NCBI RefSeq assembly: GCF_014203555.1
Contig: NZ_JACHJH010000004.1
Location: 62,001 to 126,000 of the forward strand
Length of the DNA: 64,000 nt
DNA from: Streptomyces olivoverticillatus
GTDB lineage: Bacteria > Actinomycetota > Actinomycetes > Streptomycetales > Streptomycetaceae
Direction: 5' to 3'
Shown: positions 45,202 through 55,589 of the stretch, in pieces
Layout: each line of letters begins with the position of its first letter
Numbering within the stretch: position 1 is the stretch's first letter
The notes under the pieces: model-generated
What the model was told of the DNA's origin: nothing
Databases searched by the model: none
The model's input: only the letters and a program-made list of their open reading frames with translations
Made by a program: the position numbers and the translations under genes

Positions 45202-46389
45202 TCACGCTCCCTTCGAGGCCTGGAACAGCTCCGCCCGAGGATCCTCGCCGGCCGTCGCCTCGCGATAGCTCTCCAGTGCTTCGCGCGCCTTGTCGCCGAG
45301 ATCCTTGGGAACGGCGACCTCGACGGTGACCAGCAGGTCGCCGCGGGTGCCGTCCTTGCGCACCGCACCCTTGCCGCGGGCGCGCATGGTGCGGCCGTTG
45401 GGGGTGCCCGGAGGCAGCTTGAGGGTGACCGGCGGGCCCCCGAGGGTGGGGACCTTCACCTCGCCGCCCAGGGCGGCCTCCGGATAGCTCACCGGCACGG
45501 TGATGGTGAGGTTGTCGTCCTTGCGGCCGAACACCGGGTGCGTGCCGACGTGGACCACCACGTACAGATCGCCGTTGGGGCCGCCGCGCTCGCCCGGGGC
45601 GCCCTTGCCGCGCAACCGGATCCGCTGGCCGTCGGAGACGCCCGCCGGAATGCGGACCTGCATGGTGCGCGAAGAGGTGGCCCGGCCGCTGCCCTTGCAG
45701 ACGTCGCAGGGGTTCTCGGGGATCAGCCCGCGGCCCTTGCAGTCGGGGCAGGGGTCGGTCAGCGAGAAGCCGCCGCCCGCGCCGCGCGAGACCTGGCCGG
45801 TGCCCACACAGGTCGGACAGACCCTGGGAGTACCGTTTTTGTCGCCCGTGCCCGAGCAGGCCTTGCACGCGGCCGAGGAGGACATCCGCAGCGGGACCGT
45901 GGCCCCCTCCACCGCTTCGGCGAAGCTCAGCGTGACCTCGGACTCGATGTCCTGGCCGCGCCGCGGCTGCGTGCGCGTGCCCGCGCCGCCGCCCCGGTTG
46001 AACAGGCCGCCGAAGACGTCCCCGAGACCGCCGCCGAAGCCGCCGGCCCCGGCCCCCGTCCCGGCCCCGCCCTGGGCGCCCCCGAAGAGGTCGCCCAGGT
46101 CGAAGTTGAAGGAACCGCCCGCACCGCCCGGCCCGGCCCGGAAGCCGCCGTTGCCGAAGAGGGCGCGCGCCTCGTCGTACTCCTTGCGGCGCTTGGCGTC
46201 GGCAAGGACGTCGTTGGCCTCGGAGATCTCCTTGAAGCGCTCCTCGGCCGTGGCGTCGCCCTTGTTGGCGTCCGGGTGGAACTCGCGGGCGAGCTTCCGG
46301 TACGCCTTCTTGATCTCCGCCTCGGTGGCGTCCTTGGGCACGCCGAGGACCTTGTAGTAGTCCTTCTCGACGAAGTCCTTGGTGCTCAT
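45202..46389 (-). CDS. dnaJ: Chaperone protein DnaJ
   Basis: A 395-residue Hsp40 co-chaperone that delivers clients to DnaK and stimulates its ATPase. J domain at the N-terminus (LAREFHPDANKGDATAEE) carries the HPD motif. Then come a Gly/Phe-rich linker, four CxxCxGxG zinc-finger motifs (CKACSGTG, CPTCVGTG, CPDCKGRG, CDVCKGSG), and a substrate-binding C-terminal domain. A DnaJ1-type full-length gene. It lies 42 bp after grpE and 4 bp before hspR. Confidence 0.97.
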   Translation of the reverse strand: MSTKDFVEKDYYKVLGVPKDATEAEIKKAYRKLAREFHPDANKGDATAEERFKEISEANDVLADAKRRKEYDEARALFGNGGFRAGPGGAGGSFNFDLGDLFGGAQGGAGTGAGAGGFGGGLGDVFGGLFNRGGGAGTRTQPRRGQDIESEVTLSFAEAVEGATVPLRMSSSAACKACSGTGDKNGTPRVCPTCVGTGQVSRGAGGGFSLTDPCPDCKGRGLIPENPCDVCKGSGRATSSRTMQVRIPAGVSDGQRIRLRGKGAPGERGGPNGDLYVVVHVGTHPVFGRKDDNLTITVPVSYPEAALGGEVKVPTLGGPPVTLKLPPGTPNGRTMRARGKGAVRKDGTRGDLLVTVEVAVPKDLGDKAREALESYREATAGEDPRAELFQASKGA

Positions 46390-46431
46390 CCCCGGCGTCC
46401 CTCCTTCCGTTCCCTCACGGTCGTCATCGCG

Positions 46432-47078
46432 TCAGCCCTCTTCCGGGCCGCCGCCTTCCTCGTCCGACGCCTCATCGGCCTTGGACCCCTGCGCACCGGG
46501 CTGCGGCTCCGCGACCGCGACCCGCGCGGGGCGGATCGTACGCTCGCCGATCCGATACCCCGGCTGCAGGATCTGCACGCACGTGGTCTCGGTGACGTCC
46601 GGCGCGTAGCTGTGCATCAGCGCCTCGTGCACCAGCGGGTCGAAGGGCTCGCCCTCCTTGCCGAACTGCTGCAGGCCCATCTTGGCGACGACCGTCTCCA
46701 GCGACTCGGCGACGGACTTGAAGCCGCCGACCAGCTCGCCGTGGTCACGGGCGCGGCCGATGTCGTCGAGGGTGGGGAGGATCTCGGACAGGAGGTTCGC
46801 GATGGCGATCTCCTTGACCGTGGCCCGGTCCCGCTCCACGCGGCGACGGTAGTTCTGGTACTCGGCCTGGAGCCGCTGGAGGTCCGCGGTGCGCTCGCTG
46901 AGCGCGGCCTGGGCCTGGTCCAGCTGCGCCTGGAGGCCTACCTCGACCAGCTCTTCACCGGACGGGGCCGGGCCCGGACCCGCCTTGTCGGCGGGTCCGG
47001 CGCCCTGCGCCGCGTCCTCGGGGTTGGTGGCGTCGGAGGGGCCTTCAGGCTTCTCGTCAAAGCCCGGGGTCTCCTCCG

Positions 47079-47082
<4 letters not shown>
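46432..47082 (-). CDS. grpE: Nucleotide exchange factor GrpE
   Basis: A 216-residue protein that releases ADP from DnaK. An acidic low-complexity N-terminus precedes a long coiled coil ([35 protein letters not shown]) and the beta-wing ([40 protein letters not shown]). It starts with GTG, overlapping the dnaK stop by 4 bp, so it is coupled to dnaK translation. Confidence 0.96.
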
Positions 47083-48932
<1,850 letters not shown>

Positions 48933-48950
48933 GTCGATTCCTCCAGCTGA

Positions 48951-48971
48951 CTTGAGTGGAACAGGCTCAAG
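48951..48971. promoter_or_regulatory. HAIR operator 1 of the dnaK operon
   Basis: CTTGAGT-N7-GCTCAAG, matching the HspR repeat in all but one base. It lies 19 bp upstream of the dnaK start codon, within the mRNA leader. Confidence 0.9.
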
Positions 48972-49002
48972 CGTGCAGCACCGATCCAAACCTGTCAACA
49001 GA

Positions 49003-49023
49003 CCTGAGTCGGGCACACTCAAC
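49003..49023. promoter_or_regulatory. HAIR operator 2 of the dnaK operon
   Basis: CCTGAGT-N7-ACTCAAC, a slightly less perfect HspR repeat 71 bp upstream of dnaK. A TTGACA hexamer lies between the two sites on the minus strand and may be the -35 of the heat-shock promoter, so HspR binding would block polymerase. Confidence 0.82.
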
Positions 49024-49154
49024 TTTTATGTCAGTCTTACCGTCACTCAGGGGCAAGGGGTCGCCGCGAAGGGTTGCCTGCGCGACACAGATCACCGGCC
49101 CGTCGGGTTCATGGGCATGTGAATACTGGGTAATGTCGGCGGAGACTGGATAAG

Positions 49155-49168
49155 TTACTGCTTAGTAA
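49155..49168. promoter_or_regulatory. Perfect inverted repeat TTACT-N4-AGTAA before the Fe-S oxidoreductase
   Basis: A 14-bp palindrome with a 4-bp spacer, 40 bp upstream of the ATG at 49209, in an AT-rich pocket. Size and position fit a TetR-family operator. No regulator gene is adjacent, so the reader would be elsewhere. Confidence 0.5.
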
Positions 49169-49208
49169 TCCAGACGTTCCCCGCTCTCGCAGGCACGAGG
49201 AGCCCCTC

Positions 49209-51473
49209 ATGCAACTCGCCGCGATCATCGTGTCGCTGGTCCTCATCGCGGTCGCATTCCCGCTGTTCGGCCGTGCCATTTTCCAGATCTACCGCTTCGT
49301 ACGGCTGGGCCAGCCCGTACCGGCCGGCACCCGCACGGACGATCCCAAGCAGCGCACGGTCACGGTGGCCAAGGAATTCCTCGGCCACACCCGCATGAAC
49401 AAGTGGGGCACCGTCGGCGTCGCGCACTGGTTCGTCGCAGTGGGCTTCCTGGGGCTGCTGCTGACGATCGTCAACGCCGTCGGCCAGCTCTTCCAGGCCG
49501 ACTGGCTGATCCCGATCATCGGCGACTGGCTGCCGTGGGAGCTGTGGGTCGAGGGCATCGGCACGCTGACGACGCTCGGCATCATCGTCCTGATCGTCAT
49601 CCGGCAGCTGAGCAGGCCGGGCAACGCGGGCCGCAAGTCCCGCTTCACGGGCTCCAACACCGGCCAGGCGTACTTCGTCGAGGCCGTCATCCTCATCGTC
49701 GGCATCTGCATCGTGACGCTGCGCGCCCTGGAGGGCGCCCTGCACGGCGTCGACCACTACGAGGCCGCCTACTTCGCCTCGTACCCGCTGGTCGCCGCCT
49801 TCAAGGGGATGAGCCTCGGCACGCTGCAGAACCTCACCTACCTCTTCGCAATGATCAAGATCGCGACGTCCTTCATCTGGATGATCACGGTCTCGCTGAA
49901 GACGGACATGGGCGTGGCCTGGCACCGCTTCCTGGCCTTCCCGAACATCTGGTTCAAGCGCGAGTCCAGCGGCGACGTCGCGCTGGGCGCGCTGCAGCCG
50001 ATGACGAGCGGTGGCAAGCCGATCGACTTCGAGGACCCGGGCGAGGACGACGTCTTCGGCGTCTCGAAGATCGAGGAGTTCTCCTGGAAGGGCATCCTCG
50101 ACTTCTCCACCTGCACCGAGTGCGGCCGCTGCCAGTCGCAGTGCCCCGCCTGGAACACGGGCAAGCCGCTCTCCCCCAAGCTGCTCATCATGGCGCTGCG
50201 CGACCACGCGCACGCCAAGGCGCCCTACCTGCTCGCGGGCGGCGGCAAGGACGCAGAGGGCAACGAGAAGGCCTCCGAGGAGCAGCTGAAGGACGTCCCG
50301 GCGGCCGCCCTGGCCGAGGCCGAGCGCCCGCTGATCGGGACGCTGGAGGAGAACGGCGTCATCGACCCCGACGTGCTGTGGTCCTGCACCACGTGCGGCG
50401 CGTGCGTCGAGCAGTGCCCGGTCGACATCGAGCACGTCGACCACATCGTCGACATGCGCCGCTACCAGGTGATGATCGAGAGCTCCTTCCCGTCCGAGGC
50501 GGGCACGATGCTCAAGAACCTGGAGAAGAAGGGCAACCCCTGGGGCCTGGCGAAGAAGCAGCGTCTGCAGTGGACCAAGGAGGTCGACTTCGAGGTCCCG
50601 GTCGTCGGCAAGGACATCGAGGACCTGACGGAGATCGACTACCTCTACTGGGTCGGCTGCGCCGGCGCCCTGGAGGACCGCGCCAAGAAGACCACCAAGG
50701 CCTTCGCGGAGCTGCTGCACATGGCGGGCGTGAAGTTCGCCATCATGGGCGGCGACGAGAACTGCACCGGTGACTCCGCCCGCCGCCTGGGCAACGAGTT
50801 CCTCTTCCAGCAGCTCGGCCAGCAGAACGTCGAGATGCTGAACATGGCCTTCGGCGAGGATGCCGAAGAGGGTGTGAAGGTCGAGAAGGCGAAGAAGAAG
50901 ATCGTCGCGACCTGCCCGCACTGCTTCAACACCATCGCCAACGAGTACCCGCAGCTCGGCGGCGAGTACGAGGTCATCCACCACACGCAGCTGCTGCAGC
51001 ACCTCATCGACGAGGGCAAGCTCGTCCCCGTCACCCCGGTCGAGGGTCTGATCACCTATCACGACCCCTGCTACCTGGGCCGCCACAACAAGGTCTACAC
51101 GCCGCCGCGCGAGATCATCGCCAAGGTGCCGGGCCTGCGGAACGAGGAGATGCACCGCCACAAGGAGCGCGGCTTCTGCTGCGGCGCCGGCGGCGCGCGC
51201 ATGTGGATGGAAGAGCGCATCGGCAAGCGCATCAACAACGAGCGCGTGGACGAGGCGCTGTCGCTCAACCCCGACATCGTCTCGACCGCCTGCCCGTTCT
51301 GCCTCGTCATGCTGACGGACTCGGTCAACGGCAAGAAGAACGAAGGCAAGGCCAAGGAGTCCATCCAGGTCGTCGACGTCGCCCAGCTGCTGCTGGAGTC
51401 GGTGAAGACCCCGGCCGCTCCGGAGGAGGACGGCGAGACGGCGGACGCGCCGGAGCCCGAGCCGGTCAAGTAA
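49209..51473 (+). CDS. Membrane Fe-S oxidoreductase (HdrD/GlpC-like, CCG domains)
   Basis: A 754-residue electron-transfer protein. The N-terminal ~270 residues hold about five TM helices, probably for quinone contact. Two 4Fe-4S ferredoxin motifs follow near residues 302 and 394 (CTECGRCQSQCPAW, CTTCGACVEQCPVDIEH). Then come two CCG domains with CPHCFNTIANEYP, HDPCYLGRHN, FCCGAGGARMW and CPFCLVML. This architecture matches heterodisulfide-reductase-like or acyl-CoA-linked quinone reductases of actinobacteria. It probably passes electrons from a cytosolic dehydrogenase to menaquinone. GAGGAGCCCCTC precedes the ATG. Confidence 0.85.
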   Translation: MQLAAIIVSLVLIAVAFPLFGRAIFQIYRFVRLGQPVPAGTRTDDPKQRTVTVAKEFLGHTRMNKWGTVGVAHWFVAVGFLGLLLTIVNAVGQLFQADWLIPIIGDWLPWELWVEGIGTLTTLGIIVLIVIRQLSRPGNAGRKSRFTGSNTGQAYFVEAVILIVGICIVTLRALEGALHGVDHYEAAYFASYPLVAAFKGMSLGTLQNLTYLFAMIKIATSFIWMITVSLKTDMGVAWHRFLAFPNIWFKRESSGDVALGALQPMTSGGKPIDFEDPGEDDVFGVSKIEEFSWKGILDFSTCTECGRCQSQCPAWNTGKPLSPKLLIMALRDHAHAKAPYLLAGGGKDAEGNEKASEEQLKDVPAAALAEAERPLIGTLEENGVIDPDVLWSCTTCGACVEQCPVDIEHVDHIVDMRRYQVMIESSFPSEAGTMLKNLEKKGNPWGLAKKQRLQWTKEVDFEVPVVGKDIEDLTEIDYLYWVGCAGALEDRAKKTTKAFAELLHMAGVKFAIMGGDENCTGDSARRLGNEFLFQQLGQQNVEMLNMAFGEDAEEGVKVEKAKKKIVATCPHCFNTIANEYPQLGGEYEVIHHTQLLQHLIDEGKLVPVTPVEGLITYHDPCYLGRHNKVYTPPREIIAKVPGLRNEEMHRHKERGFCCGAGGARMWMEERIGKRINNERVDEALSLNPDIVSTACPFCLVMLTDSVNGKKNEGKAKESIQVVDVAQLLLESVKTPAAPEEDGETADAPEPEPVK

Positions 51474-51493
51474 CGCCGGTACGCAATACAAAG

Positions 51494-51524
51494 ACGGCCG
51501 GCCCCCTTCGCGGGGGCCGGCCGT
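51494..51524. terminator. 13-bp hairpin terminator, bidirectional
   Basis: ACGGCCGGCCCCC (51494-51506) and GGGGGCCGGCCGT (51512-51524) pair perfectly around TTCGC; TTTCGTC follows on the plus strand. It separates the Fe-S gene from the convergent hydrolase gene. Confidence 0.85.
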
Positions 51525-51533
51525 TTCGTCGTC

Positions 51534-52340
51534 TCAGCGGCCGCCTTCCAGCCCCTCGACGACCACGTCCACGAACAGCTTCGGGTCCTCGAACGGCAGT
51601 CCGTGCCCGCCGTCCACGGCGACGTAGCGCGCCCCGGGGATCCGCGCCGCCAGCTCGCGCTGGTGGTGCTCCGGCACGATCTGGTCGTGCGTGCTGGCGA
51701 TGACGGTCGTGGGTGCGGTGATCCGGTCGACCAGGCCGCCGATGTCCACGCGCGCGTCCAGCTCGATCTGCCGGACGACCCTGGGGTCGAGCATCGCGGT
51801 GAATCCGGCCGCGGCCGCCTCGAAGTCCTCCGCGGTCCGGGCCCGCAGCGTCCCGGGGCCCATCGCGGTCAGCTGCAGCAGCCGCGCGAACAGCTCCGGG
51901 TCGGTGCGCATCAGCCGCCCCCACAGGTCCGCCATGAATGCCATCTGCGGATCCGTCTTCACCAGGCCCGCATGCAGGACGAGCGAGGTCACCGCCTCCG
52001 GCCGCCGCCCGGCGACCGCCGCGGCCACCGCCGCGCCCAGGGAGTGCCCGACGACCGCGTACGTCGTAAGGCCCGCGTGCGCGGCCGCCGCCTCCGCCTG
52101 CTCGGCCAGCATCTCCACGGTCAGCGGGCCGCCCGCGTCCGTGGTGGCTCCGGAGCCGGACAGGTCGGGCGCCACGACCGTGTAGCGATCCCGGACGGCG
52201 TCGATCAGCGGCCGCCAGTTGATCTCCCCGGTGGCCCCGGTCCCGTGGACGAGCAGCAGTCCGGGCCCCTCCCCCTCCACCAGGTACTCGACCGCGCTCA
52301 CGCCGCCTGCCTGCTCGATCTCCACGACCGGCACACCCAT
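51534..52340 (-). CDS. Alpha/beta-fold hydrolase
   Basis: A 268-residue serine hydrolase. The oxyanion strand is LLLVHGTGATGEINW, nucleophile Ser lies in VVGHSLGAAVAAAVAG (near residue 98), acid in ASTHDQIVPEHHQ, and His in VDGGHGLPFEDP. A small cap domain sits between. The substrate is unknown; such enzymes next to MarR genes often act on aromatic or ester toxicants. It is divergent from the MarR gene over 126 bp containing a 7-bp inverted repeat. Confidence 0.85.
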   Translation of the reverse strand: MGVPVVEIEQAGGVSAVEYLVEGEGPGLLLVHGTGATGEINWRPLIDAVRDRYTVVAPDLSGSGATTDAGGPLTVEMLAEQAEAAAAHAGLTTYAVVGHSLGAAVAAAVAGRRPEAVTSLVLHAGLVKTDPQMAFMADLWGRLMRTDPELFARLLQLTAMGPGTLRARTAEDFEAAAAGFTAMLDPRVVRQIELDARVDIGGLVDRITAPTTVIASTHDQIVPEHHQRELAARIPGARYVAVDGGHGLPFEDPKLFVDVVVEGLEGGR

Positions 52341-52380
52341 CGCCCCCAGACATTCCTAATATCAAGACTCTTATATGCAT

Positions 52381-52399
52381 CAGAACCCTGACGGTTCTG
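52381..52399. promoter_or_regulatory. Candidate MarR operator CAGAACC-N5-GGTTCTG
   Basis: A perfect 7-bp inverted repeat midway between the divergent hydrolase (start 52340) and MarR (start 52467) genes. The adjacent sequence is unusually AT-rich (CTTATATGCAT) and suits a promoter. Binding by the neighbouring MarR is inferred from arrangement. Confidence 0.55.
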
Positions 52400-52466
52400 C
52401 TTGAGTGCAGCTTGCACCCCGGCCACCGCGGGAGTCAACTCCCCGCCCCGGCTAGCCTTCTGTCCC

Positions 52467-52943
52467 ATGAGCGCCGAAGAGAAGATCCGGGCCGCGATGG
52501 ACGCCCGGCTGGGCAGCCACATCAAGCGGGCCGAACAGGCCCTCATGGCGGAGAAGGCCCGTGTCCTGCGCCCCTTCGGCCTGACTGTCCCGCAGTACGC
52601 GGCCCTCTACGCCTTGTCCCTCGCGCCCGGCTCCTCGGGGGCGGCCCTCGCGCGGACGTGCGCCGTCACGCCGCAGAGCATGGCGTCGCTGCTGTCAGGG
52701 CTGGAGGCCCGGTCCCTGATCGAGCGGCGGCCCTCTCCCGACCACGCCCAGGCCCTGATCACCCGCCTCACGCCGGAGGGCCGCGTGCTGCTGCTCAGGG
52801 CCGACGCGGCGGCACGGGAGGTCGAGGCGCACCTGTCGGCCGCCTTCGCGCCCGAGGAGGAGCGGCAACTGCGCGAACTGCTGAGGCGCGCGACCGAGGC
52901 GCTGAGCGGGCCGCGACGACCATTGGCTGCCCCGCAGGAATGA
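52467..52943 (+). CDS. MarR-family transcriptional regulator
   Basis: A 158-residue dimeric repressor. It shows LRPFGLTVPQYAALYALSL, GAALARTCAVTPQSMASLLSGLEARSLIERRPSPDHAQALITRLTP in the winged-helix region and a helical dimerisation end. The ATG at 52467 is chosen; 22 upstream in-frame codons have no recognised domain. It probably represses the divergent hydrolase gene and itself until a small-molecule ligand is present. Confidence 0.9.
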   Translation: MSAEEKIRAAMDARLGSHIKRAEQALMAEKARVLRPFGLTVPQYAALYALSLAPGSSGAALARTCAVTPQSMASLLSGLEARSLIERRPSPDHAQALITRLTPEGRVLLLRADAAAREVEAHLSAAFAPEEERQLRELLRRATEALSGPRRPLAAPQE

Positions 52944-53069
52944 AACCTCCCCACGGGCCACACGCCCCCTGAGGTTTCCCCTAAGGGATGTCACAGCTCG
53001 GCCGCAAACCCGGGCCGGTTCTCCCGGGCCCGGCTTCCGCACCCTCCGTGAGCGGGTACGTTCGAAGGC

Positions 53070-54020
53070 GTGGCTGGATTCAGGATGGGACGCGGACGGG
53101 ACTCGCACGGCCCCGGTCCCGCGCGGCAAGGACAGGGTCCCGGGCAGCAGGCCCCGCACGGCGGGCAGGCCCCCGGGCAGGGCGGCATACCCGGCGGCGG
53201 GTACGGCGGCCACGGCGGCGGATACGGGGGCGGGCCGCAGCAGTGGCAGCAGCCCGCCGCTTACGACGAACCGGAGTACTTCGGCGGCGGGCAGCAGCAG
53301 CCGTACGGCGGCCATCCGGGCGCCCCGGGCCCGTACCAGGCGCCACCCGCGGCCGACCCCGGCCACACCCGGCAGTTCAGCCTCGGCGAGGCCCCGGACG
53401 CGTACGCGCCCTACGGCGACGACCAGGGCTACGGCGACGGCAGCACGTACCAGGCGGGCGCGCCCGCGCCGCCGAGCGGCCCCCGGCTGCACTGGAAGGA
53501 CCTGCTGACGGGCATCGTGCTGCGGCCCAACGCCACCTTCTGGCAGATGCGCGACCATGCCGTGTGGGGCCCGGCGCTGATCGTCACCTTCGGCTACGGC
53601 CTGCTCGCCGTCTTCGGCTTCGACAAGGCCCGCAAGGACGTCCTCAACGCCTCGTTCGCCAGCAGCCTGCCCTCAGTGCTCGTCACCGGCGTGATCGTGC
53701 TGATCGCGGGGCTGATACTCGGCGCGGTCACCCACACGCTGGCCCGGCAGCTCGGCGGCGACGGCATGTGGCAGCCCACCGTCGGCCTGTCCATGCTGAT
53801 CATGTCGATCACCGACGCGCCGCGCCTGCTCTTCGCGATGTTCCTCGGCGGCGACAGCACGCTGGTCCAGGTGCTGGGCTGGGCGACCTGGCTGGCGGGC
53901 GGCGCGCTGCTGACGTCGATGGTGAGCAAGTCGCACGACCTGCCGTGGCCGAGGGCGCTCGGGGCGTCGGCGATCCAGCTGGTGGCGCTCGTCTCGCTCA
54001 TCAAGCTGGGCACCCTGTAG
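53070..54020 (+). CDS. Yip1-domain membrane protein with Gly/Gln/Pro-rich N-terminus
   Basis: A 316-residue protein. The first ~140 residues are low-complexity GGYGGHGGGYGG and QQWQQP-like repeats, probably disordered. The rest is a Yip1-like membrane domain: LHWKDLLTGIVLRPNATFWQMRDHAVWGPALI, then four further hydrophobic helices ending VALVSLIKLGTL. Such bacterial Yip1 proteins have no established function. GAAGG precedes the GTG start. A strong terminator follows. Confidence 0.78.
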   Translation: MAGFRMGRGRDSHGPGPARQGQGPGQQAPHGGQAPGQGGIPGGGYGGHGGGYGGGPQQWQQPAAYDEPEYFGGGQQQPYGGHPGAPGPYQAPPAADPGHTRQFSLGEAPDAYAPYGDDQGYGDGSTYQAGAPAPPSGPRLHWKDLLTGIVLRPNATFWQMRDHAVWGPALIVTFGYGLLAVFGFDKARKDVLNASFASSLPSVLVTGVIVLIAGLILGAVTHTLARQLGGDGMWQPTVGLSMLIMSITDAPRLLFAMFLGGDSTLVQVLGWATWLAGGALLTSMVSKSHDLPWPRALGASAIQLVALVSLIKLGTL

Positions 54021-54035
54021 GCACCCTGCACATAC

Positions 54036-54077
54036 GCCGAGGGCCCGCTTCGATCACGGTCGAAGCGGGCCCTCGGC
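54036..54077. terminator. 18-bp perfect hairpin, bidirectional terminator
   Basis: GCCGAGGGCCCGCTTCGA (54036-54053) pairs with its exact complement at 54060-54077 around a 6-nt loop. It sits between the converging Yip1 and phosphoribosyltransferase genes. Confidence 0.88.
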
Positions 54078-54108
54078 ATATCTGCGTACGGCGTGGGTGC
54101 CGGCCTGC

Positions 54109-54606
54109 TCAGGCGTCCAGGATCTGGCCCTCGCGGCGGACGACCGGCGGCTCGACGGACCACGGGAAGTTGATCCAGTCGTCCGTGCGCTTCCACACGT
54201 ACTCGCACTTCACGAGCGACTGCGGCTTCTCGTAGATGACCGCGCTGCGCACCTCGGCGACGTGGTCGAGGCAGAAGTCGTGCACCAGCTTCAGCGTCTT
54301 GCCGGTGTCCGCGACGTCGTCGGCGATGAGGACCTTCTTGTTGGAGAAGTCGATCGCGTTCGGCACGGGGGCCAGCATGACCGGCATCTCGAGCGTCGAG
54401 CCGACACCGGTGTAGAACTCCACGTTGACCAGGTGGATGTTCTTGCAGTCCAGCGCGTAGGCGAGGCCGCCTGCGACGAAGACGCCGCCGCGCGCGATGG
54501 ACAGGATGATGTCCGGTTCGTAGCCGTCGTCCGCGATGGTCTGCGCCAGCTCACGGATGGCCTGCCCGAAGATCGGGTAGGTCAGGTTCTCGCGGATCTC
54601 ACTCAC
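54109..54606 (-). CDS. Phosphoribosyltransferase-family protein
   Basis: A 165-residue type I PRTase fold. The PRPP loop reads VLIADDVADTGKTLKLVHDF and the phosphate-binding IILSIARGGVFVAGGLAYAL precedes it; the hood differs from Hpt or Apt (NVEFYTGVGSTLEMPVML). Seen in actinobacteria as a standalone protein, probably a purine salvage enzyme or regulator; substrate unknown. It is directly downstream of dcd on the same strand (28 bp), which supports nucleotide metabolism. Confidence 0.85.
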   Translation of the reverse strand: MSEIRENLTYPIFGQAIRELAQTIADDGYEPDIILSIARGGVFVAGGLAYALDCKNIHLVNVEFYTGVGSTLEMPVMLAPVPNAIDFSNKKVLIADDVADTGKTLKLVHDFCLDHVAEVRSAVIYEKPQSLVKCEYVWKRTDDWINFPWSVEPPVVRREGQILDA

Positions 54607-54634
54607 TGTTGCTCTTCGCCTTGTCCCTGGTCGC

Positions 54635-55210
54635 TCAGACCTGCGTACGGTGGAAATTCTGGAAGGACCGCGAGGGCGTCGGCCCGCGCTGGCCCTGGTA
54701 GCGAGACCCGTGCTTCGCGGACCCGTAGGGATGCTCGACGGGAGACGACAGCCGGAACATGCACAGCTGGCCGATCTTCATCCCCGGCCACAGCTTGATC
54801 GGCAGCGTGGCCATGTTCGACAGCTCCAGCGTCACGTGCCCCGAGAAGCCCGGGTCGATGAAGCCGGCCGTCGAGTGCGTCAGCAGACCGAGCCGGCCGA
54901 GGCTGGACTTGCCCTCCAGACGGGAGGCGACGTCGTCGGGGAGCGTGATCACCTCGTACGTCGAGGCCAGCACGAACTCGCCCGGGTGCAGGATGAACGC
55001 CTCGTCGCCCTCGGGCACGACCTCGCGCGTGAGGTCCGCCTGCTCGACGGCGGGGTCGATGTGCGGGTACCGGTGGTTCTCGAACACCCGGAAGTAGCGG
55101 TCGAGGCGCACATCGATGCTCGACGGCTGCACCATCGACTCGTCGTACGGATCGATCCGCACCCGGCCTGCGTCGATCTCGGTCCGGATGTCCTTGTCTG
55201 AGAGAAGCAC
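54635..55210 (-). CDS. dcd: dCTP deaminase
   Basis: A 191-residue enzyme that deaminates dCTP to dUTP, supplying dTMP precursors. Conserved elements: [71 protein letters not shown] with catalytic Glu, and [17 protein letters not shown]. The GTG at 55210 is selected by homology; 27 codons upstream are in-frame but lie in a hairpin. No ribosome site is obvious, yet a TATCCT hexamer is 8 bp upstream, so the mRNA may be leaderless. Confidence 0.95.
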   Translation of the reverse strand: MLLSDKDIRTEIDAGRVRIDPYDESMVQPSSIDVRLDRYFRVFENHRYPHIDPAVEQADLTREVVPEGDEAFILHPGEFVLASTYEVITLPDDVASRLEGKSSLGRLGLLTHSTAGFIDPGFSGHVTLELSNMATLPIKLWPGMKIGQLCMFRLSSPVEHPYGSAKHGSRYQGQRGPTPSRSFQNFHRTQV

Positions 55211-55260
55211 GGGTCGAGGATACGCGGAGAAGCCGGACAAGCGGACAACCGGACAGCACA

Positions 55261-55284
55261 GGCCCGGTCCGAAGGGACCGGGCC
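55261..55284 (-). terminator. Hairpin between the zinc-ribbon gene and dcd
   Basis: GGCCCGGTCC (55261-55270) pairs with GGACCGGGCC (55275-55284) around GAAG. On the minus strand it follows the small zinc-ribbon gene and the tandem repeat, so it probably terminates that transcript before dcd. Confidence 0.6.
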
Positions 55285-55299
55285 CGCCCACTGCCGATC

Positions 55300-55355
55300 G
55301 TTCACGATCACTTGTTCACGATCAGCTGTTCGTGATCACCTGTTCATGATCAGCG
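55300..55355. repeat. Four tandem copies of a 14-bp repeat
   Basis: Units at 55300, 55314, 55328 and 55342: GTTCACGATCACTT, GTTCACGATCAGCT, GTTCGTGATCACCT, GTTCATGATCAGCG. The core is GTTC-N2-GATCA. Each unit carries a GATC palindrome. The last copy overlaps the stop codon of the small zinc-ribbon gene. Spacing of 14 bp (about 1.3 helical turns) is not phased. Confidence 0.85.
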
Positions 55356-55514
55356 CTTCTGATGCGCCACCGGCACCGACTGCCGCAGCCGGGCGCAGCG
55401 CGGGCAGCGCAGCAGCCGCCCGGGGCCGATCCGGCCGGGGCCGAGATTCTGCATCGGGAACGAAGCGGTGCTGAACACGTGCCCTTCGGCACAACGAACG
55501 ACGGTGCGCTCCAT
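55350..55514 (-). CDS. Small zinc-ribbon-like protein, 54 aa
   Basis: A short gene reading MERTVVRCAEGHVFSTASF... with CPRC near its C-terminal half. It thus has a Cys8/His12 pair and a C-x-x-C pair that could hold one zinc. AAAGGGAGCTCG precedes the ATG, a good ribosome site, and codon use is Streptomyces-like (GC-rich third positions). Similar small 'RCAEGHVFSTASFP' proteins occur in Streptomyces as hypotheticals. Function unknown; nucleic-acid binding is an inference. Confidence 0.72.
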   Translation of the reverse strand: MERTVVRCAEGHVFSTASFPMQNLGPGRIGPGRLLRCPRCARLRQSVPVAHQKR

Positions 55515-55589
55515 CGAGCTCCCTTTCCCCTACATGTGAAAGACAAAAGCCACATTAGGGGATCTATCCGACCGAGCTTAACCCGGCAC

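Noticed and set aside
49024..49060. A third HAIR repeat upstream of dnaK
   Set aside because: Only one half-site (CTCAGG/CCTGAGT) is recognisable; the partner does not match at the required 7-bp spacing.
49155..51491. Very long minus-strand frame opposite the Fe-S oxidoreductase
   Set aside because: No recognisable domain. The plus strand carries clear Fe-S motifs in order, so this frame is a shadow.
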